Shown here: positions 56,276 through 64,000 of the stretch, piece after piece
How positions within the stretch are numbered: the stretch's first letter is position 1
Layout: each line of letters begins with the position of its first letter
Source: an uncultured Thermomicrobiaceae bacterium
GTDB lineage: Bacteria > Chloroflexota > Chloroflexia > Thermomicrobiales > Thermomicrobiaceae
Direction of reading: 5' to 3'
Assembly: GCA_938082375.1 (NCBI GenBank)
Contig: CALKCJ010000026.1
Span: forward strand, 62,001-126,000
DNA: 64,000 nt
Notes under the pieces: model-generated
What the model was told of the DNA's origin: nothing
The model's input: only the letters and a program-made list of their open reading frames with translations
The model's database searches: none
Translations under genes and position numbers: made by a program

Positions 56276-57214
56276 ATGGTGCTCGGGATCGTCTTCTTCG
56301 GTACCGCTGACTTCGCCGTGCCGATTCTTCGCGCGCTTGCTGGCGATCCGCGCTTTGTGGTTCGCCTCCTGGTGACACAGCCGGATCGATCCGCTGGCCG
56401 TGGGCAGCGGCCGAGCGCTCCGCCAGTCAAGCGGGTGGGGCTCGAACTAGGGTTGGAGGTATGGCAGCCTGAATCCCTCCGGCTTCCTGAGAGTAGGCGC
56501 CGGCTTGAAGGGGAGGTAGCCGACCTTTATGTCGTTGCCGCGTACGGTGAGATCCTGCCGAGAGCACTATTGCGCTTGCCACGTAGTGGTGCAGTCAATG
56601 TCCATCCCTCGCTTCTACCGAAATACCGAGGAGCCTCTCCGGTGCAAGCGGCGATTTTGAACGGTGACGAGGAGACCGGAGTAACGTTCATCGAGATGTC
56701 GGCGCGAATGGATGCCGGGCCAATCCTGGCGCAGTTCCGGGTTCCCATTCTCCCGGGCGAGACAGCTGGTGAACTCTCGGCACGCCTGGCCGTGCTGGCG
56801 GCAGAGAAGCTCCCTGAGGTGCTGCTCCAGTATGCTCGGGGAGAGTTGACACCGGTGCCGCAAGACGAGACGGTGGCAAGCTATACGCGACCACTTCGGA
56901 AGGAAGACGGCCGCATCGATTGGACTCGGCCGGCTGAGGAGATCGAGCGCCTGGTACGGGCGATGCAGCCCTGGCCGCGGGCGTGGACGACGGTAGATGG
57001 GGAACGTCTGGTCGTGCTTCGCGTCGACATATCCCTCGAACGCACACCACTCCAACCCGGACACATACGCGTCTACGCTGATCGCCTACTGGTCGGCACT
57101 GGCACCGCTCCGCTCATCCTCAGGCAAGTCCTTCCCGAAGGACGCAAGCCGATGTCTGGCATTGCGTGGTGGCGCGGCGCTCGCTTGCCCGAAAGTGCGC
57201 GCTTCGCCCCATAG
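56276..57214 (+). CDS. fmt: methionyl-tRNA formyltransferase
   Basis: A 312-residue enzyme that formylates Met-tRNA for initiation. It opens IVFFGTADFAVPILRAL and has VNVHPSLLPKYRGASPVQAAI with the catalytic Asn and His, then EMSARMDAGPIL with the catalytic Asp; the C-terminal tRNA-binding domain is present. It uses 10-formyl-THF, the product downstream of the folate pair at the left end of the window. The ATG at 56276 is six bases after the GTPase stop. The usual partner def is not adjacent. Confidence 0.95.
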   Translation: MVLGIVFFGTADFAVPILRALAGDPRFVVRLLVTQPDRSAGRGQRPSAPPVKRVGLELGLEVWQPESLRLPESRRRLEGEVADLYVVAAYGEILPRALLRLPRSGAVNVHPSLLPKYRGASPVQAAILNGDEETGVTFIEMSARMDAGPILAQFRVPILPGETAGELSARLAVLAAEKLPEVLLQYARGELTPVPQDETVASYTRPLRKEDGRIDWTRPAEEIERLVRAMQPWPRAWTTVDGERLVVLRVDISLERTPLQPGHIRVYADRLLVGTGTAPLILRQVLPEGRKPMSGIAWWRGARLPESARFAP

Positions 57215-57231
57215 AGGGTGGAGAAGTCATC

Positions 57232-57909
57232 GTGCGCGCAGCCCGTAGGGTATCCACACTCGATCTCGCCAGCCTGAGTGAAACGCAACGACAACTGGCG
57301 CTTCAGGTCGTCGAGCGCCCACTCGCGCGAGAGCCAGCGTTCGTCGCCGGGACAGACGTCCATATCGCCGGCAACGAGGCGGTAGCGGTGGTGGTCGTGA
57401 TGGATCCACAGGGCCTGGTCGTGTACGAGCATCGGCAGCTCGTCCGTCCTGTCGATTTTCCGTATGTCCCAGGCTTTCTTTCCTTCCGCGAGGCACCGGC
57501 CGTGATCGACGCGGTACGAGCGTTGGTAACCTGGCCAGACCTTTTATTTGTTGATGGCCAGGGCAGAGCTCACCCACGACGGTGCGGACTGGCCAGCCAC
57601 ATCGGGGTACACCTCGGCGTCCCGACGATCGGGGTAGCCAAGTCGAAACTGGTTGGTCGCTATGACGAGCCCGGTCCAGAGCGCGGGGCCGTATCGCCCC
57701 TCATCGACGACGGAGAGGTCGTCGGCATGGTCGTTCGGACAAAGGCCGGTGCTCGACCGGTCTTCGTGTCCGTGGGGCATCTGATCACACTCGAGGAAGC
57801 TGTGAGCTGGACATTACGACTTGCGCGCGATCGCATTCCCGAGCCGACGCTGCGTGCGCACCGGGAAGCGCAGCGAGCGGTAGCCGCGTTTCGCGCCCGA
57901 CGCTCGTGA
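57232..57909 (+). CDS. nfi: endonuclease V (deoxyinosine-specific)
   Basis: A 225-residue repair nuclease, the normal length. It has FVAGTDVHI with the first catalytic Asp, PYVPGFLSFREAP with the Tyr and Glu of the lesion wedge and metal site, and LFVDGQGRAHPRRCGLASHIG with the second Asp, then GVAKSKLVG. It nicks DNA one base 3' of inosine, which arises by adenine deamination and is frequent at high temperature. The start is GTG at 57232 with GGTGGAG upstream. It follows fmt by 17 bases. Confidence 0.93.
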   Translation: MRAARRVSTLDLASLSETQRQLALQVVERPLAREPAFVAGTDVHIAGNEAVAVVVVMDPQGLVVYEHRQLVRPVDFPYVPGFLSFREAPAVIDAVRALVTWPDLLFVDGQGRAHPRRCGLASHIGVHLGVPTIGVAKSKLVGRYDEPGPERGAVSPLIDDGEVVGMVVRTKAGARPVFVSVGHLITLEEAVSWTLRLARDRIPEPTLRAHREAQRAVAAFRARRS

Positions 57910-58298
57910 GCGGCTGGGGGTAGCAGGTTCGCTGTTAACTGCGAGCCTCCCGGGCAGCCGTAGCCGGACGGGGCAGAAGCAGATCGCAGGATGAGCCCCC
58001 TGGGGGTGGTGTGTTCGCTGGGCACCCTGCCCTCCATATTGCGCATAAGCCGACTTATGCGCAAGAGCGCGCTGAGAGCCTGGCCGCACGCACAGTGCGC
58101 ACCCGGCCGGTCTAGGCCCGATCGGCTCACTCGCGCGTCCTAACGCCGCCACCGTGAGTCCCCTGGGAACCACAACGCCCCAGGCTCTCTCCCTCGAGAT
58201 CGATGAGGATTGAGGACCAACAGTGGGATGTGCAGCTATACTACGCGCTGGCAGCTCGCCGGGAGACGCACTGCAGGTATGGGTGGGAGCTGAGACAG
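57910..58298. other. gap of about 390 bases upstream of the TPP enzyme gene
   Basis: It holds an imperfect hairpin just after nfi (AGGTTCGC...GCGAGCCT at about 57926-57949) and the strong inverted repeat at 58039-58064. I looked for TPP-riboswitch and T-box signatures and found none. An in-frame ATG at 58203 would extend the downstream gene but lacks homology. Confidence 0.5.
58039..58064. repeat. perfect 11-base inverted repeat upstream of the TPP enzyme gene
   Basis: TTGCGCATAAG (58039-58049), loop CCGA, CTTATGCGCAA (58054-58064). The arms match perfectly and are less GC-rich than the surroundings. It could be an operator for a dimeric regulator or an RNA hairpin in the leader; there is no T-run for a terminator. 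Confidence 0.6.
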
Positions 58299-59936
58299 GT
58301 GGCAGTAGAGACGAAACGCCGCGTGAGCGGCGGCGTGGCTTTAGTCAAGGCCCTCGAAGCGCAGGGTGTAACGTATGTCTTTGGTATCCCCGGGGTTCAC
58401 ACGCTCGAGATCTATGATGCACTCTACGACAACGATCACGTGTCGACAATCCTCCCACGCCACGAACAAGGCGCTGGCTTTATGGCCGATGGCTACGCCC
58501 GTGCTTCCGGCCAACCGGGCGTGGCCATCACGATCACCGGCCCGGGAGTGACGAACATTGCGACGCCTGTTGCCCAGGCCTTCGCCGACAGTTCTCGTGT
58601 CCTCCTGATCGCTACCAACCTGGAACGCCGTTTTCTGGGTAAACTCGAAGGTAACCTCCATGAGATGACTGACCAGATGGCGTCTATCAAGCCACTGGTC
58701 AAATGGGCATACCGGGTTCGCACTGCGACCGAGATTGTCCCTGCCATCACCGAAGCCTTTACACAACTGTATACGGGCCGGCCGCGTCCGGTTTATGTCG
58801 AAATCCCCCTTGACGTCCTCGAGGAGGAGACCACACTGGAGCAGCCCGCAAGGATCGAGCCAAGTCTAGCGCCTCCGCCCCCCTCGCTCGTCGATCAGGC
58901 GGCCGAGTTGATTCGCCAGGCGCGGCGTGTCTTCATCTTCGCTGGCGGTGGCGCAGCAACCGAGGAGGCTGCGCCGCTTGTGCGCGAAGTAGCCGAGGAA
59001 CTCGGCGCGCCCGTTTGCACGTCACTCCCCGGCAAGGGTGCCATTCCTGAGGATCACCCGTATGCCACAGGTGCCTTCGGGTACCGGTGGTCTCCCGAGA
59101 ACCCGGTTGCTTCCCTGATGAACGGCTCGGATCTGACGATCGCCATCGGTACCGGACTTGGCGTCCGCACGACCGCGGATGGTACCATGCCGCTACCGAA
59201 GCCGCTCATTCATATCGACATTGATCCGAGCGAGTTTGGCAAGCGCTATCCTACGACCGTCGCTATCCCGGCCGACGCGGCCTGCACACTCCGTGCACTG
59301 CTCGAGCGGATCCGTGCCGGTGCTCGTCCGGTTGAGCGCTGGCCTGTCGCAGACGTGCGAGCGGTTCGGCAACGACTGCTCGAACCGGTCGACGACCGAA
59401 CTACGCGCTATCTCCCCTATCTCGAGGCTCTTCGTCAGACATTACCCCGCGATGCGGTCATCGTGAACGATATGACGATGATGTGCTACGAGGGAGTCCG
59501 CTATCTCCCAATGTACGAGCCGCGCACGTACATTTTCCCACGCGGCTTCGGCACGCTTGGATCTTCTTTGCCAACAGCGATCGGCGCGAAGCTGGCACGG
59601 CCAGAGCGAACGGTCGTCTCGCTCGCTGGGGATGGCGGGTTCCAGTTCACGCTGGAGGAACTCGGCGTACTGGCGCACTATCGCATTCCGATCACCGTGG
59701 TCATCTTCAACGATAGTACCCACACGGCTGTCAAAGTGGCGATGCGCCGGTCGCACCCGGGCCGGTATATCGACGTCGATCTCGTGAACCCGGATTTCCT
59801 TAAGATCGCTGACGCCTACGGCATCCAGGCGCTGCGGGCGAGTTCACCGGATGAGCTGGCGGCGGCACTGCAGCGTAGCGCCACCAGCGGTCGACCGGTG
59901 CTGATCGACGTACCTGTGGCGCTCGAGCGCTACTGA
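58299..59936 (+). CDS. thiamine-pyrophosphate-dependent enzyme, acetolactate-synthase-like
   Basis: A 545-residue member of the pyruvate oxidase/acetolactate synthase family. The Pyr domain has VFGIPGVHTLEIYDAL and RHEQGAGFMADGYARASG with the cofactor-activating Glu; the middle domain follows (FIFAGGGAATEEAAPL); the PP domain has GTLGSSLPTAIGAKLA and AGDGGFQFTLEELGVLAHYRIPITVVIFND (metal site G-D-G...N). The family carries out decarboxylation and carboligation of 2-oxo acids. No small regulatory subunit gene is adjacent, and it lacks diagnostic AHAS residues that I could identify, so the exact substrate is open. The start is placed at GTG 58299 (GGGAG upstream); 58203 is an alternative. The next gene starts directly at its stop. 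Confidence 0.85.
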   Translation: MAVETKRRVSGGVALVKALEAQGVTYVFGIPGVHTLEIYDALYDNDHVSTILPRHEQGAGFMADGYARASGQPGVAITITGPGVTNIATPVAQAFADSSRVLLIATNLERRFLGKLEGNLHEMTDQMASIKPLVKWAYRVRTATEIVPAITEAFTQLYTGRPRPVYVEIPLDVLEEETTLEQPARIEPSLAPPPPSLVDQAAELIRQARRVFIFAGGGAATEEAAPLVREVAEELGAPVCTSLPGKGAIPEDHPYATGAFGYRWSPENPVASLMNGSDLTIAIGTGLGVRTTADGTMPLPKPLIHIDIDPSEFGKRYPTTVAIPADAACTLRALLERIRAGARPVERWPVADVRAVRQRLLEPVDDRTTRYLPYLEALRQTLPRDAVIVNDMTMMCYEGVRYLPMYEPRTYIFPRGFGTLGSSLPTAIGAKLARPERTVVSLAGDGGFQFTLEELGVLAHYRIPITVVIFNDSTHTAVKVAMRRSHPGRYIDVDLVNPDFLKIADAYGIQALRASSPDELAAALQRSATSGRPVLIDVPVALERY

Positions 59937-60746
59937 ATGGCTTTGCACATGCTCGATTTCCCGCTCGACGTGTACCGCTTTCGTCACCTGGAGGCACTCG
60001 GTGTGCCGCACGGTATTACGCGGCGGCACCCGGCACTTCCGCTGGAAGGAGACGTAAGTTTCGCCACCGGCGAACCGGCGGTAGTATGCGACAACCGGCA
60101 ACGCTGGTGGCAGGCTATCGGTTTGGACTGGCGCCGGACAGTGTGTGCACGCCAGGTGCACGGCACTCGCATCGCGCTCGTCTCAGAACGTGACGCCGGG
60201 CGCGGCGCTGCTGTGCTCGAGGCAGCTATTCCAGCGACGGACGGATTGGCCACGTGCACCCCAGGGCTGCCCCTTGCGGTCTTCTGCGCCGACTGCGCGC
60301 CGGTTGTCCTGTACGACCCGGTCAACCGCGTTGCCGCGGCGCTGCATGCCGGGTGGCGAGGCACGGTAAGCGGCATTGTGCTCGAAGCGGTGCGGCTGCT
60401 CCACGCAGAGTTCGGGACTGATCCAGCTCAGCTCCGCGCTGGTATAGGCCCGGCTATCGGCGTCTGTTGTTATGAAGTCGGGGACGAGGTCATCGAGGCC
60501 TGGGCCAGGTGTGGGATAGACCGGCATGGCCGGGCGGTGCTGCGGCGCGGCAGCGGCTGGTATTTCGACCTCGCGGAGGCAAATCGGTTGTTCCTCTTGA
60601 CAGCCGGCCTGCTTCCTCGCTTTATCGAGCGAGCTGCCATCTGTACGCGTTGTCGAAGTTCCGACTGGTTTTCTCATCGCGCCTATCGCGCCGGTAGGTG
60701 CCGCCCAGGACGCTTCGCGGCAGTGATCGCGGTGCCGGGCTCCTAA
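59937..60746 (+). CDS. pgeF: PgeF/YfiH-family purine nucleoside phosphorylase (multicopper-oxidase-like 'laccase domain')
   Basis: A 269-residue protein of the DUF152/YfiH family. Zinc-binding motifs are present: RQVHGTRIALV, FCADCAPVVLYDP, AALHAGWRGTVSGI and IGPAIGVCCYEVGDEV. Members were first called laccases; several have purine nucleoside phosphorylase or adenosine deaminase activity, and E. coli YfiH also affects peptidoglycan editing. The ATG immediately follows the stop of the TPP enzyme gene, so translation is probably coupled. A metallo-beta-lactamase-fold gene comes next. Confidence 0.9.
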   Translation: MALHMLDFPLDVYRFRHLEALGVPHGITRRHPALPLEGDVSFATGEPAVVCDNRQRWWQAIGLDWRRTVCARQVHGTRIALVSERDAGRGAAVLEAAIPATDGLATCTPGLPLAVFCADCAPVVLYDPVNRVAAALHAGWRGTVSGIVLEAVRLLHAEFGTDPAQLRAGIGPAIGVCCYEVGDEVIEAWARCGIDRHGRAVLRRGSGWYFDLAEANRLFLLTAGLLPRFIERAAICTRCRSSDWFSHRAYRAGRCRPGRFAAVIAVPGS

Positions 60747-60789
60747 GGTACGAGCGGGCGGAGAGAGCAGTGAGGATGGGAGAGCGGCC

Positions 60790-61593
60790 GTGCGCGTGGT
60801 CTCGCTAGCCAGCGGTAGCAGCGGCAACGCATTGGTGATTCAGCATGGGGACACGACCCTGCTGCTGGACGCTGGTCTACCGACTCACGCGCTGCGCACG
60901 GCGCTGGCGGCACTCAGGGTCGGCGACGATACCCTCACAGCCATCCTCCTGTCACACGAGCACCACGACCATGTCTGCGGGCTTGCTCACCTGCTCCGGT
61001 ACCAGCACGTGCCAGTCATCTGCACCGCCGGGACCCTGCGAGCGCTCGATCCTGGTCCTGGTTTTGGACACAAGGTCATTGTGCCGGGCCGAGCCTACGA
61101 ACTCGGTGCGCTTGTTGTCCTGCCGGTCGAGGTCTCTCACGATGCCTCGGAACCGGTCGGCTTCGTCGTGAGCGATGGTGAGGCGACCGCCGCTGTCTTT
61201 ACCGATCTTGGTACAGTTGACCAGCATGTCTACGAAGCGCTGCGCACGGCACACCTCGTGGTTTTGGAAGCGAACTACGACAGCGGGCTGCTTGAACGCG
61301 GCTCCTATCCCTGGCCGCTCAAGCAGCGCATACGCAGCCCACGCGGGCACCTCAGCAACGAGGAGTGCGCATCGACACTGGCCAGGCTGGACTTTTGGGC
61401 CGGGCGCGAGATCTGGCTCGCTCACCTCTCAGCTGAGAATAACACCCCTCGCCGTGCGCTTCAGACCGTCAGACAGACGATCGGCATCAGACACGAGCGT
61501 GTGCCGATACGGACATTACCCCGCCGGGGTTCACCGGTTGAGTGGGACTCGCGCGCTCCCGTCGTGGGCACGGGTCAGCTACGCCTGCTGTAG
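60790..61593 (+). CDS. metallo-beta-lactamase-fold hydrolase, YycJ/WalJ-like
   Basis: A 267-residue cytosolic protein that opens VVSLASGSSGNALVIQHGDTTLLLDAGL and has the MBL metal motif SHEHHDHVCGL (H-x-H-x-D-H), a further DLG and the closing LAHLSAENN. This is the pattern of WalJ (YycJ), an exonuclease-like protein linked to DNA repair or wall homeostasis in Firmicutes; here the walRK genes are absent, so the role is uncertain. The start is GTG at 60790. It converges with the HU-fusion gene. Confidence 0.85.
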   Translation: MRVVSLASGSSGNALVIQHGDTTLLLDAGLPTHALRTALAALRVGDDTLTAILLSHEHHDHVCGLAHLLRYQHVPVICTAGTLRALDPGPGFGHKVIVPGRAYELGALVVLPVEVSHDASEPVGFVVSDGEATAAVFTDLGTVDQHVYEALRTAHLVVLEANYDSGLLERGSYPWPLKQRIRSPRGHLSNEECASTLARLDFWAGREIWLAHLSAENNTPRRALQTVRQTIGIRHERVPIRTLPRRGSPVEWDSRAPVVGTGQLRLL

Positions 61594-61609
61594 TGCCGGC
61601 TCTGAACCA

Positions 61610-62455
61610 TCAAGTGCCTAAGAGGGTGAGCCGTCGCAACCCCAAAAGGATCGACGGTTCGGAGAAGCTCGCTCGGCTCGGCCCGTGAACGGTCACCTGC
61701 CAGAGTGGGATGAAGCGTTGCTCCTCCTGGCTCAACTCGCGGACCAGTGCTGCCCAGGGCAGTGAGGACTTGCCGCGGACGGCAAACACCCCGCACATTG
61801 CCTGCACCTCGGTAACTGTGACGCTCGGTGGCTCCGTGGTCAGCTCGCCGCGCGCTACGACAAAAAGCACGTCGTCTTTGCGCACAGCGACCTCTTTCGT
61901 CCTCGTCGGTGGACTTCCTTCCAGATACGGAAAGGCGACCGCATTATGCACATACAAGCACGTGCCAGAGACCTGGAGGAACTCAGCGAGCGAAGGTTCG
62001 GATACGAACAGCTCTCCTATCACCACACACTCTGGGAGATACAGGTGCGCTCCGACCCGGCGGCTGAGGTGCTCCCCCGCCGGCCCGGGATGCTCTACAG
62101 TCGACCTCGCTGCGTCCTCTGTCACCTGCATAGTCCACCCCGACACTGACTGCTCAGGCCGCAATCCGCCTATCCGATCTTTAGGGAAGACCGCTCGTCG
62201 GAGCCGATCGCTGGCAACGAAGGTGGGGACAAACCGGGCAGCCACTGGCTGGAGTTCACCAGTACGCGGGTTGCGCACGTAACGCGCCGGGAGAGCGCGC
62301 CGGCGAAACGCGCCGAAGCCCGCGACGCGCACCTCTTCACCCCGGCCGAGCGTTTCGGCGATTACTCTGAACAAGAGAGCGACAACGTGGGTCGTTTTGT
62401 CCAGAGGCTGACCACTCCGTTGGGCGACTCGTGCTGCAAGCTCGACCTTATTCAC
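61610..62455 (-). CDS. HU DNA-binding domain fused to an unknown C-terminal domain
   Basis: A 281-residue fusion. Residues 1-90 are a complete HU domain: N-terminal helices, GEEVRVAGFGAFRRR and the DNA arm RNPRTGE (61-67). Residues about 115-281 are strand-rich and unrelated to HU; the segments VVIGELFVSEPSLAEFL, VRKDDVLFVVARGE and RFIPLWQVTVHGP recall small beta-domain proteins of the DUF6812 sort, but I cannot prove this. HU proteins are normally about 90 residues, so the fusion is unusual. The GTG start at 62455 has AGAAGGGA upstream. It may be a nucleoid protein that senses or binds something through the second domain. Confidence 0.75.
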   Translation of the reverse strand: MNKVELAARVAQRSGQPLDKTTHVVALLFRVIAETLGRGEEVRVAGFGAFRRRALPARYVRNPRTGELQPVAARFVPTFVASDRLRRAVFPKDRIGGLRPEQSVSGWTMQVTEDAARSTVEHPGPAGEHLSRRVGAHLYLPECVVIGELFVSEPSLAEFLQVSGTCLYVHNAVAFPYLEGSPPTRTKEVAVRKDDVLFVVARGELTTEPPSVTVTEVQAMCGVFAVRGKSSLPWAALVRELSQEEQRFIPLWQVTVHGPSRASFSEPSILLGLRRLTLLGT

Positions 62456-62604
62456 GTTTGTCCCTTCTTGGTCGCAAGCTTATTCGCGTAGGCCAACACC
62501 GATACGCTCGATGACTGGCTCGACCTCTTGGGGAACGCTACAAGCATTGTTTCACGAGAGGCGTACGTCCGCAAGGTTTCGCGCAGACACCCGTGACCGT
62601 TCGG

Positions 62605-64000
62605 CTAGTCAGCCACTAGCTTATCTGCCGTCTGGAACTGCAACCGGTAAAGGCGCCGGTAATGCCCCTCACGGGTGAGTAACTCGTCATGCCTTCCGAC
62701 CTCCACGATCCGCCCCTGGTGGAGCACGAGGATGCGCGTCGCATCACGCACAGTCGATAAGCGATGGGCGATAACGATGGCGGTTCGTCCGCTCAGCAGC
62801 CGTTTGACCGCTCGCTGGACGAGCTGCTCGGTCTCCGTGTCGATATAAGCGGTCGCTTCGTCGAGGATAACGATACGCGGATTGGCCAGCAGTACGCGCG
62901 CAATCGTGAGTAACTGTCGCTGGCCCACCGAGAGCCGAACGCCGCGCTCGTGAACCGGTGTATCGTACCCTCGCGGCAACTGCATGATGGCTTCGTGGAT
63001 ACCGACTGCCCTCGCCACCTCGACGATCTCGTGCTCCCCGGCTTCTGGGCGCGCGTACGCGAGATTGTCACGTACAGTACTCGCGAAGAGGAAGGGATCC
63101 TGCGGCACGACACCGAGCTGTGAGCGGAGCGAGCGCAGCGTCACGTCCCGTAAATCGTAGCCGTCAATCCGGATTGCGCCAGCCCAGACATCGTAGTACC
63201 GGGCCAGGAGAGCCGCCATGGTGCTCTTCCCCGCTCCGGTCTCACCGACGAGGGCAACCGTCTCACCGGGTTCGATTCGAACGGTGACATCGTGCAGAAC
63301 TGGTACCTGGTCGTAGCCGAACGTGACGTGGTCGTACACGACTTCGCCGCGTACTGGCGGCAATTCAACCGCACCAGGGCGATCCTCCACCTCGGGGCGT
63401 ACGTCCTCAAGCTCGAAGATCCGCTCCGCCGCCGTGCTCGCTGCCTGCAGTGTGTCGTAGCGCATGCTCAGCGTACGGATCGGCTCATAGAACCGCGAAA
63501 CGTATGCAGCGAACGTGACGAGTTCACCGACCGTGAATGCCTGTGTCCCGAGCAGTAACCAGCCACCGACGCCGATGAGCAGTGCCGTCGTCGCCGCTTC
63601 CACCGCCTGTACGGAAGGGAAGAGCAGTGACGAGAGCCGCGCCGCTCGCAAGCTGGCATCGAGATAACCCCTGTTCACCTGCTCGAAGCGTTGGAGCTGT
63701 CGCTCCTCCTGTGCGAAGGTCTGGATCACCCGGATTCCGTTGATGCTCTCGGCCAGGTGGCCGTTCAGTCGAGCAATCGCCAGTCGGGTGGCCCGATACG
63801 CCTCGACGGCATATCGTCTCCACCACACCATTCCGCCCACTACGAGCGGTACCGCAGCAAAGCTGACAACCGCGAGTCTCCAGTTGGTTACGAGCATGAC
63901 TGTGACGATCCCTACCAAGGTCAGCAGGTCACTCAGGACTCCGACCAAACCGTCGCTGAAGAGTTCGTTGATCACGCTGACGTCGTTCTGAACCCGAGAC
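62605..64000 (-). CDS. ABC exporter (MsbA/multidrug type), 5' end outside the window
   Basis: At least 464 codons of a half-size ABC exporter. The visible part begins in the membrane domain at SRVQNDVSVINELFSDGLV, continues through four or more helices, then the nucleotide-binding domain with Walker A GETGAGKST, Q-loop VPQDPFLF, signature LSVGQRQLL, Walker B VILDEATA and the H-loop IAHRLSTV. The open frame continues to the edge, so the gene begins upstream of position 64000. Substrate is unknown; lipids and drugs are usual for this type. A heterodimer partner may be encoded just outside. The 149-base gap after its stop contains no gene. Confidence 0.92.
   Translation of the reverse strand, partial: SRVQNDVSVINELFSDGLVGVLSDLLTLVGIVTVMLVTNWRLAVVSFAAVPLVVGGMVWWRRYAVEAYRATRLAIARLNGHLAESINGIRVIQTFAQEERQLQRFEQVNRGYLDASLRAARLSSLLFPSVQAVEAATTALLIGVGGWLLLGTQAFTVGELVTFAAYVSRFYEPIRTLSMRYDTLQAASTAAERIFELEDVRPEVEDRPGAVELPPVRGEVVYDHVTFGYDQVPVLHDVTVRIEPGETVALVGETGAGKSTMAALLARYYDVWAGAIRIDGYDLRDVTLRSLRSQLGVVPQDPFLFASTVRDNLAYARPEAGEHEIVEVARAVGIHEAIMQLPRGYDTPVHERGVRLSVGQRQLLTIARVLLANPRIVILDEATAYIDTETEQLVQRAVKRLLSGRTAIVIAHRLSTVRDATRILVLHQGRIVEVGRHDELLTREGHYRRLYRLQFQTADKLVAD

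Noticed and set aside
57960-58298. TPP riboswitch before the TPP enzyme gene
   Set aside because: A CTGAGA string is present at about 58073, but the other conserved pieces of the TPP aptamer are missing; the enzyme uses TPP but does not make it.

Overview
The window is a high-GC bacterial chromosome segment with dense, often overlapping genes, frequent GTG/TTG starts and no plasmid, phage or insertion-sequence genes. The likely source is a Chloroflexota bacterium, probably Thermomicrobia-like (Thermomicrobium/Sphaerobacter). This is an inference: two large DUF2298 ('Chlor_Arch_YYY') membrane proteins, an envelope gene set without lipid A genes, and the general gene content all fit, but there is no rRNA gene to settle it. 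No tRNA, rRNA, CRISPR array or transposase was seen.

Layout. 0-2.4 kb: a small membrane protein, a FolD-like dehydrogenase and a cyclodeaminase/cyclohydrolase-like protein. 2.3-6.4 kb: an XRE regulator and dnaE. 6.5-8.9 kb: a frameshifted PHP-domain gene, then a nucleotidyltransferase/metallophosphoesterase pair. 8.9-13.5 kb: an electron-transfer operon (etfB, etfA, membrane protein, membrane Fe-S oxidoreductase) behind a near-consensus promoter. 13.6-16.6 kb: a HEPN/MNT pair, a decayed acetyltransferase, and a Rieske domain fused to a long helical domain. 16.8-23.6 kb: aspS, a tetrapyrrole-methylase/MazG fusion, lepA and murJ. 23.7-25.5 kb: a gene-poor accessory stretch with two divergent small genes whose start codons overlap in one CATG. 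25.5-29 kb: rpsT, holA, an M23 peptidase and a propeller lipoprotein. 29-37.6 kb: a surface-glycan cluster (flippase, glycosyltransferase, LPG-synthase-like membrane protein, two O-antigen-ligase-like proteins, UDP-glucuronate decarboxylase, anchored accessory protein). 37.6-46.1 kb: mtnP, an ftsW/PBP pair, a zincin, a membrane protein, gyrB and plsX. 46.2-48.8 kb: hup and the infC-rpmI-rplT-rRNA methyltransferase operon. 48.8-55.6 kb: two giant DUF2298 proteins, one fused to a glycosyltransferase. 55.7-64 kb: a Ras-like GTPase, fmt, endonuclease V, a TPP enzyme, pgeF, a metallo-beta-lactamase-fold protein, an HU fusion and an ABC exporter cut by the window edge.

The strongest leads are: (1) a FolD homologue that has lost the cyclohydrolase Lys and Gln and is translationally coupled to a protein of the FchA/cyclodeaminase family, suggesting that the two folate activities have been split between two proteins; (2) an HU domain fused to an unknown domain of about 190 residues; (3) the GT + DUF2298 / DUF2298 pair; (4) the Rieske-helical fusion; (5) a lone Ras-like GTPase; (6) infC apparently starting at AUC behind a structured leader; (7) the CATG divergent pair, one member of which resembles colicin-immunity proteins. 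Family assignments are from recognised motifs only; no database search was run.
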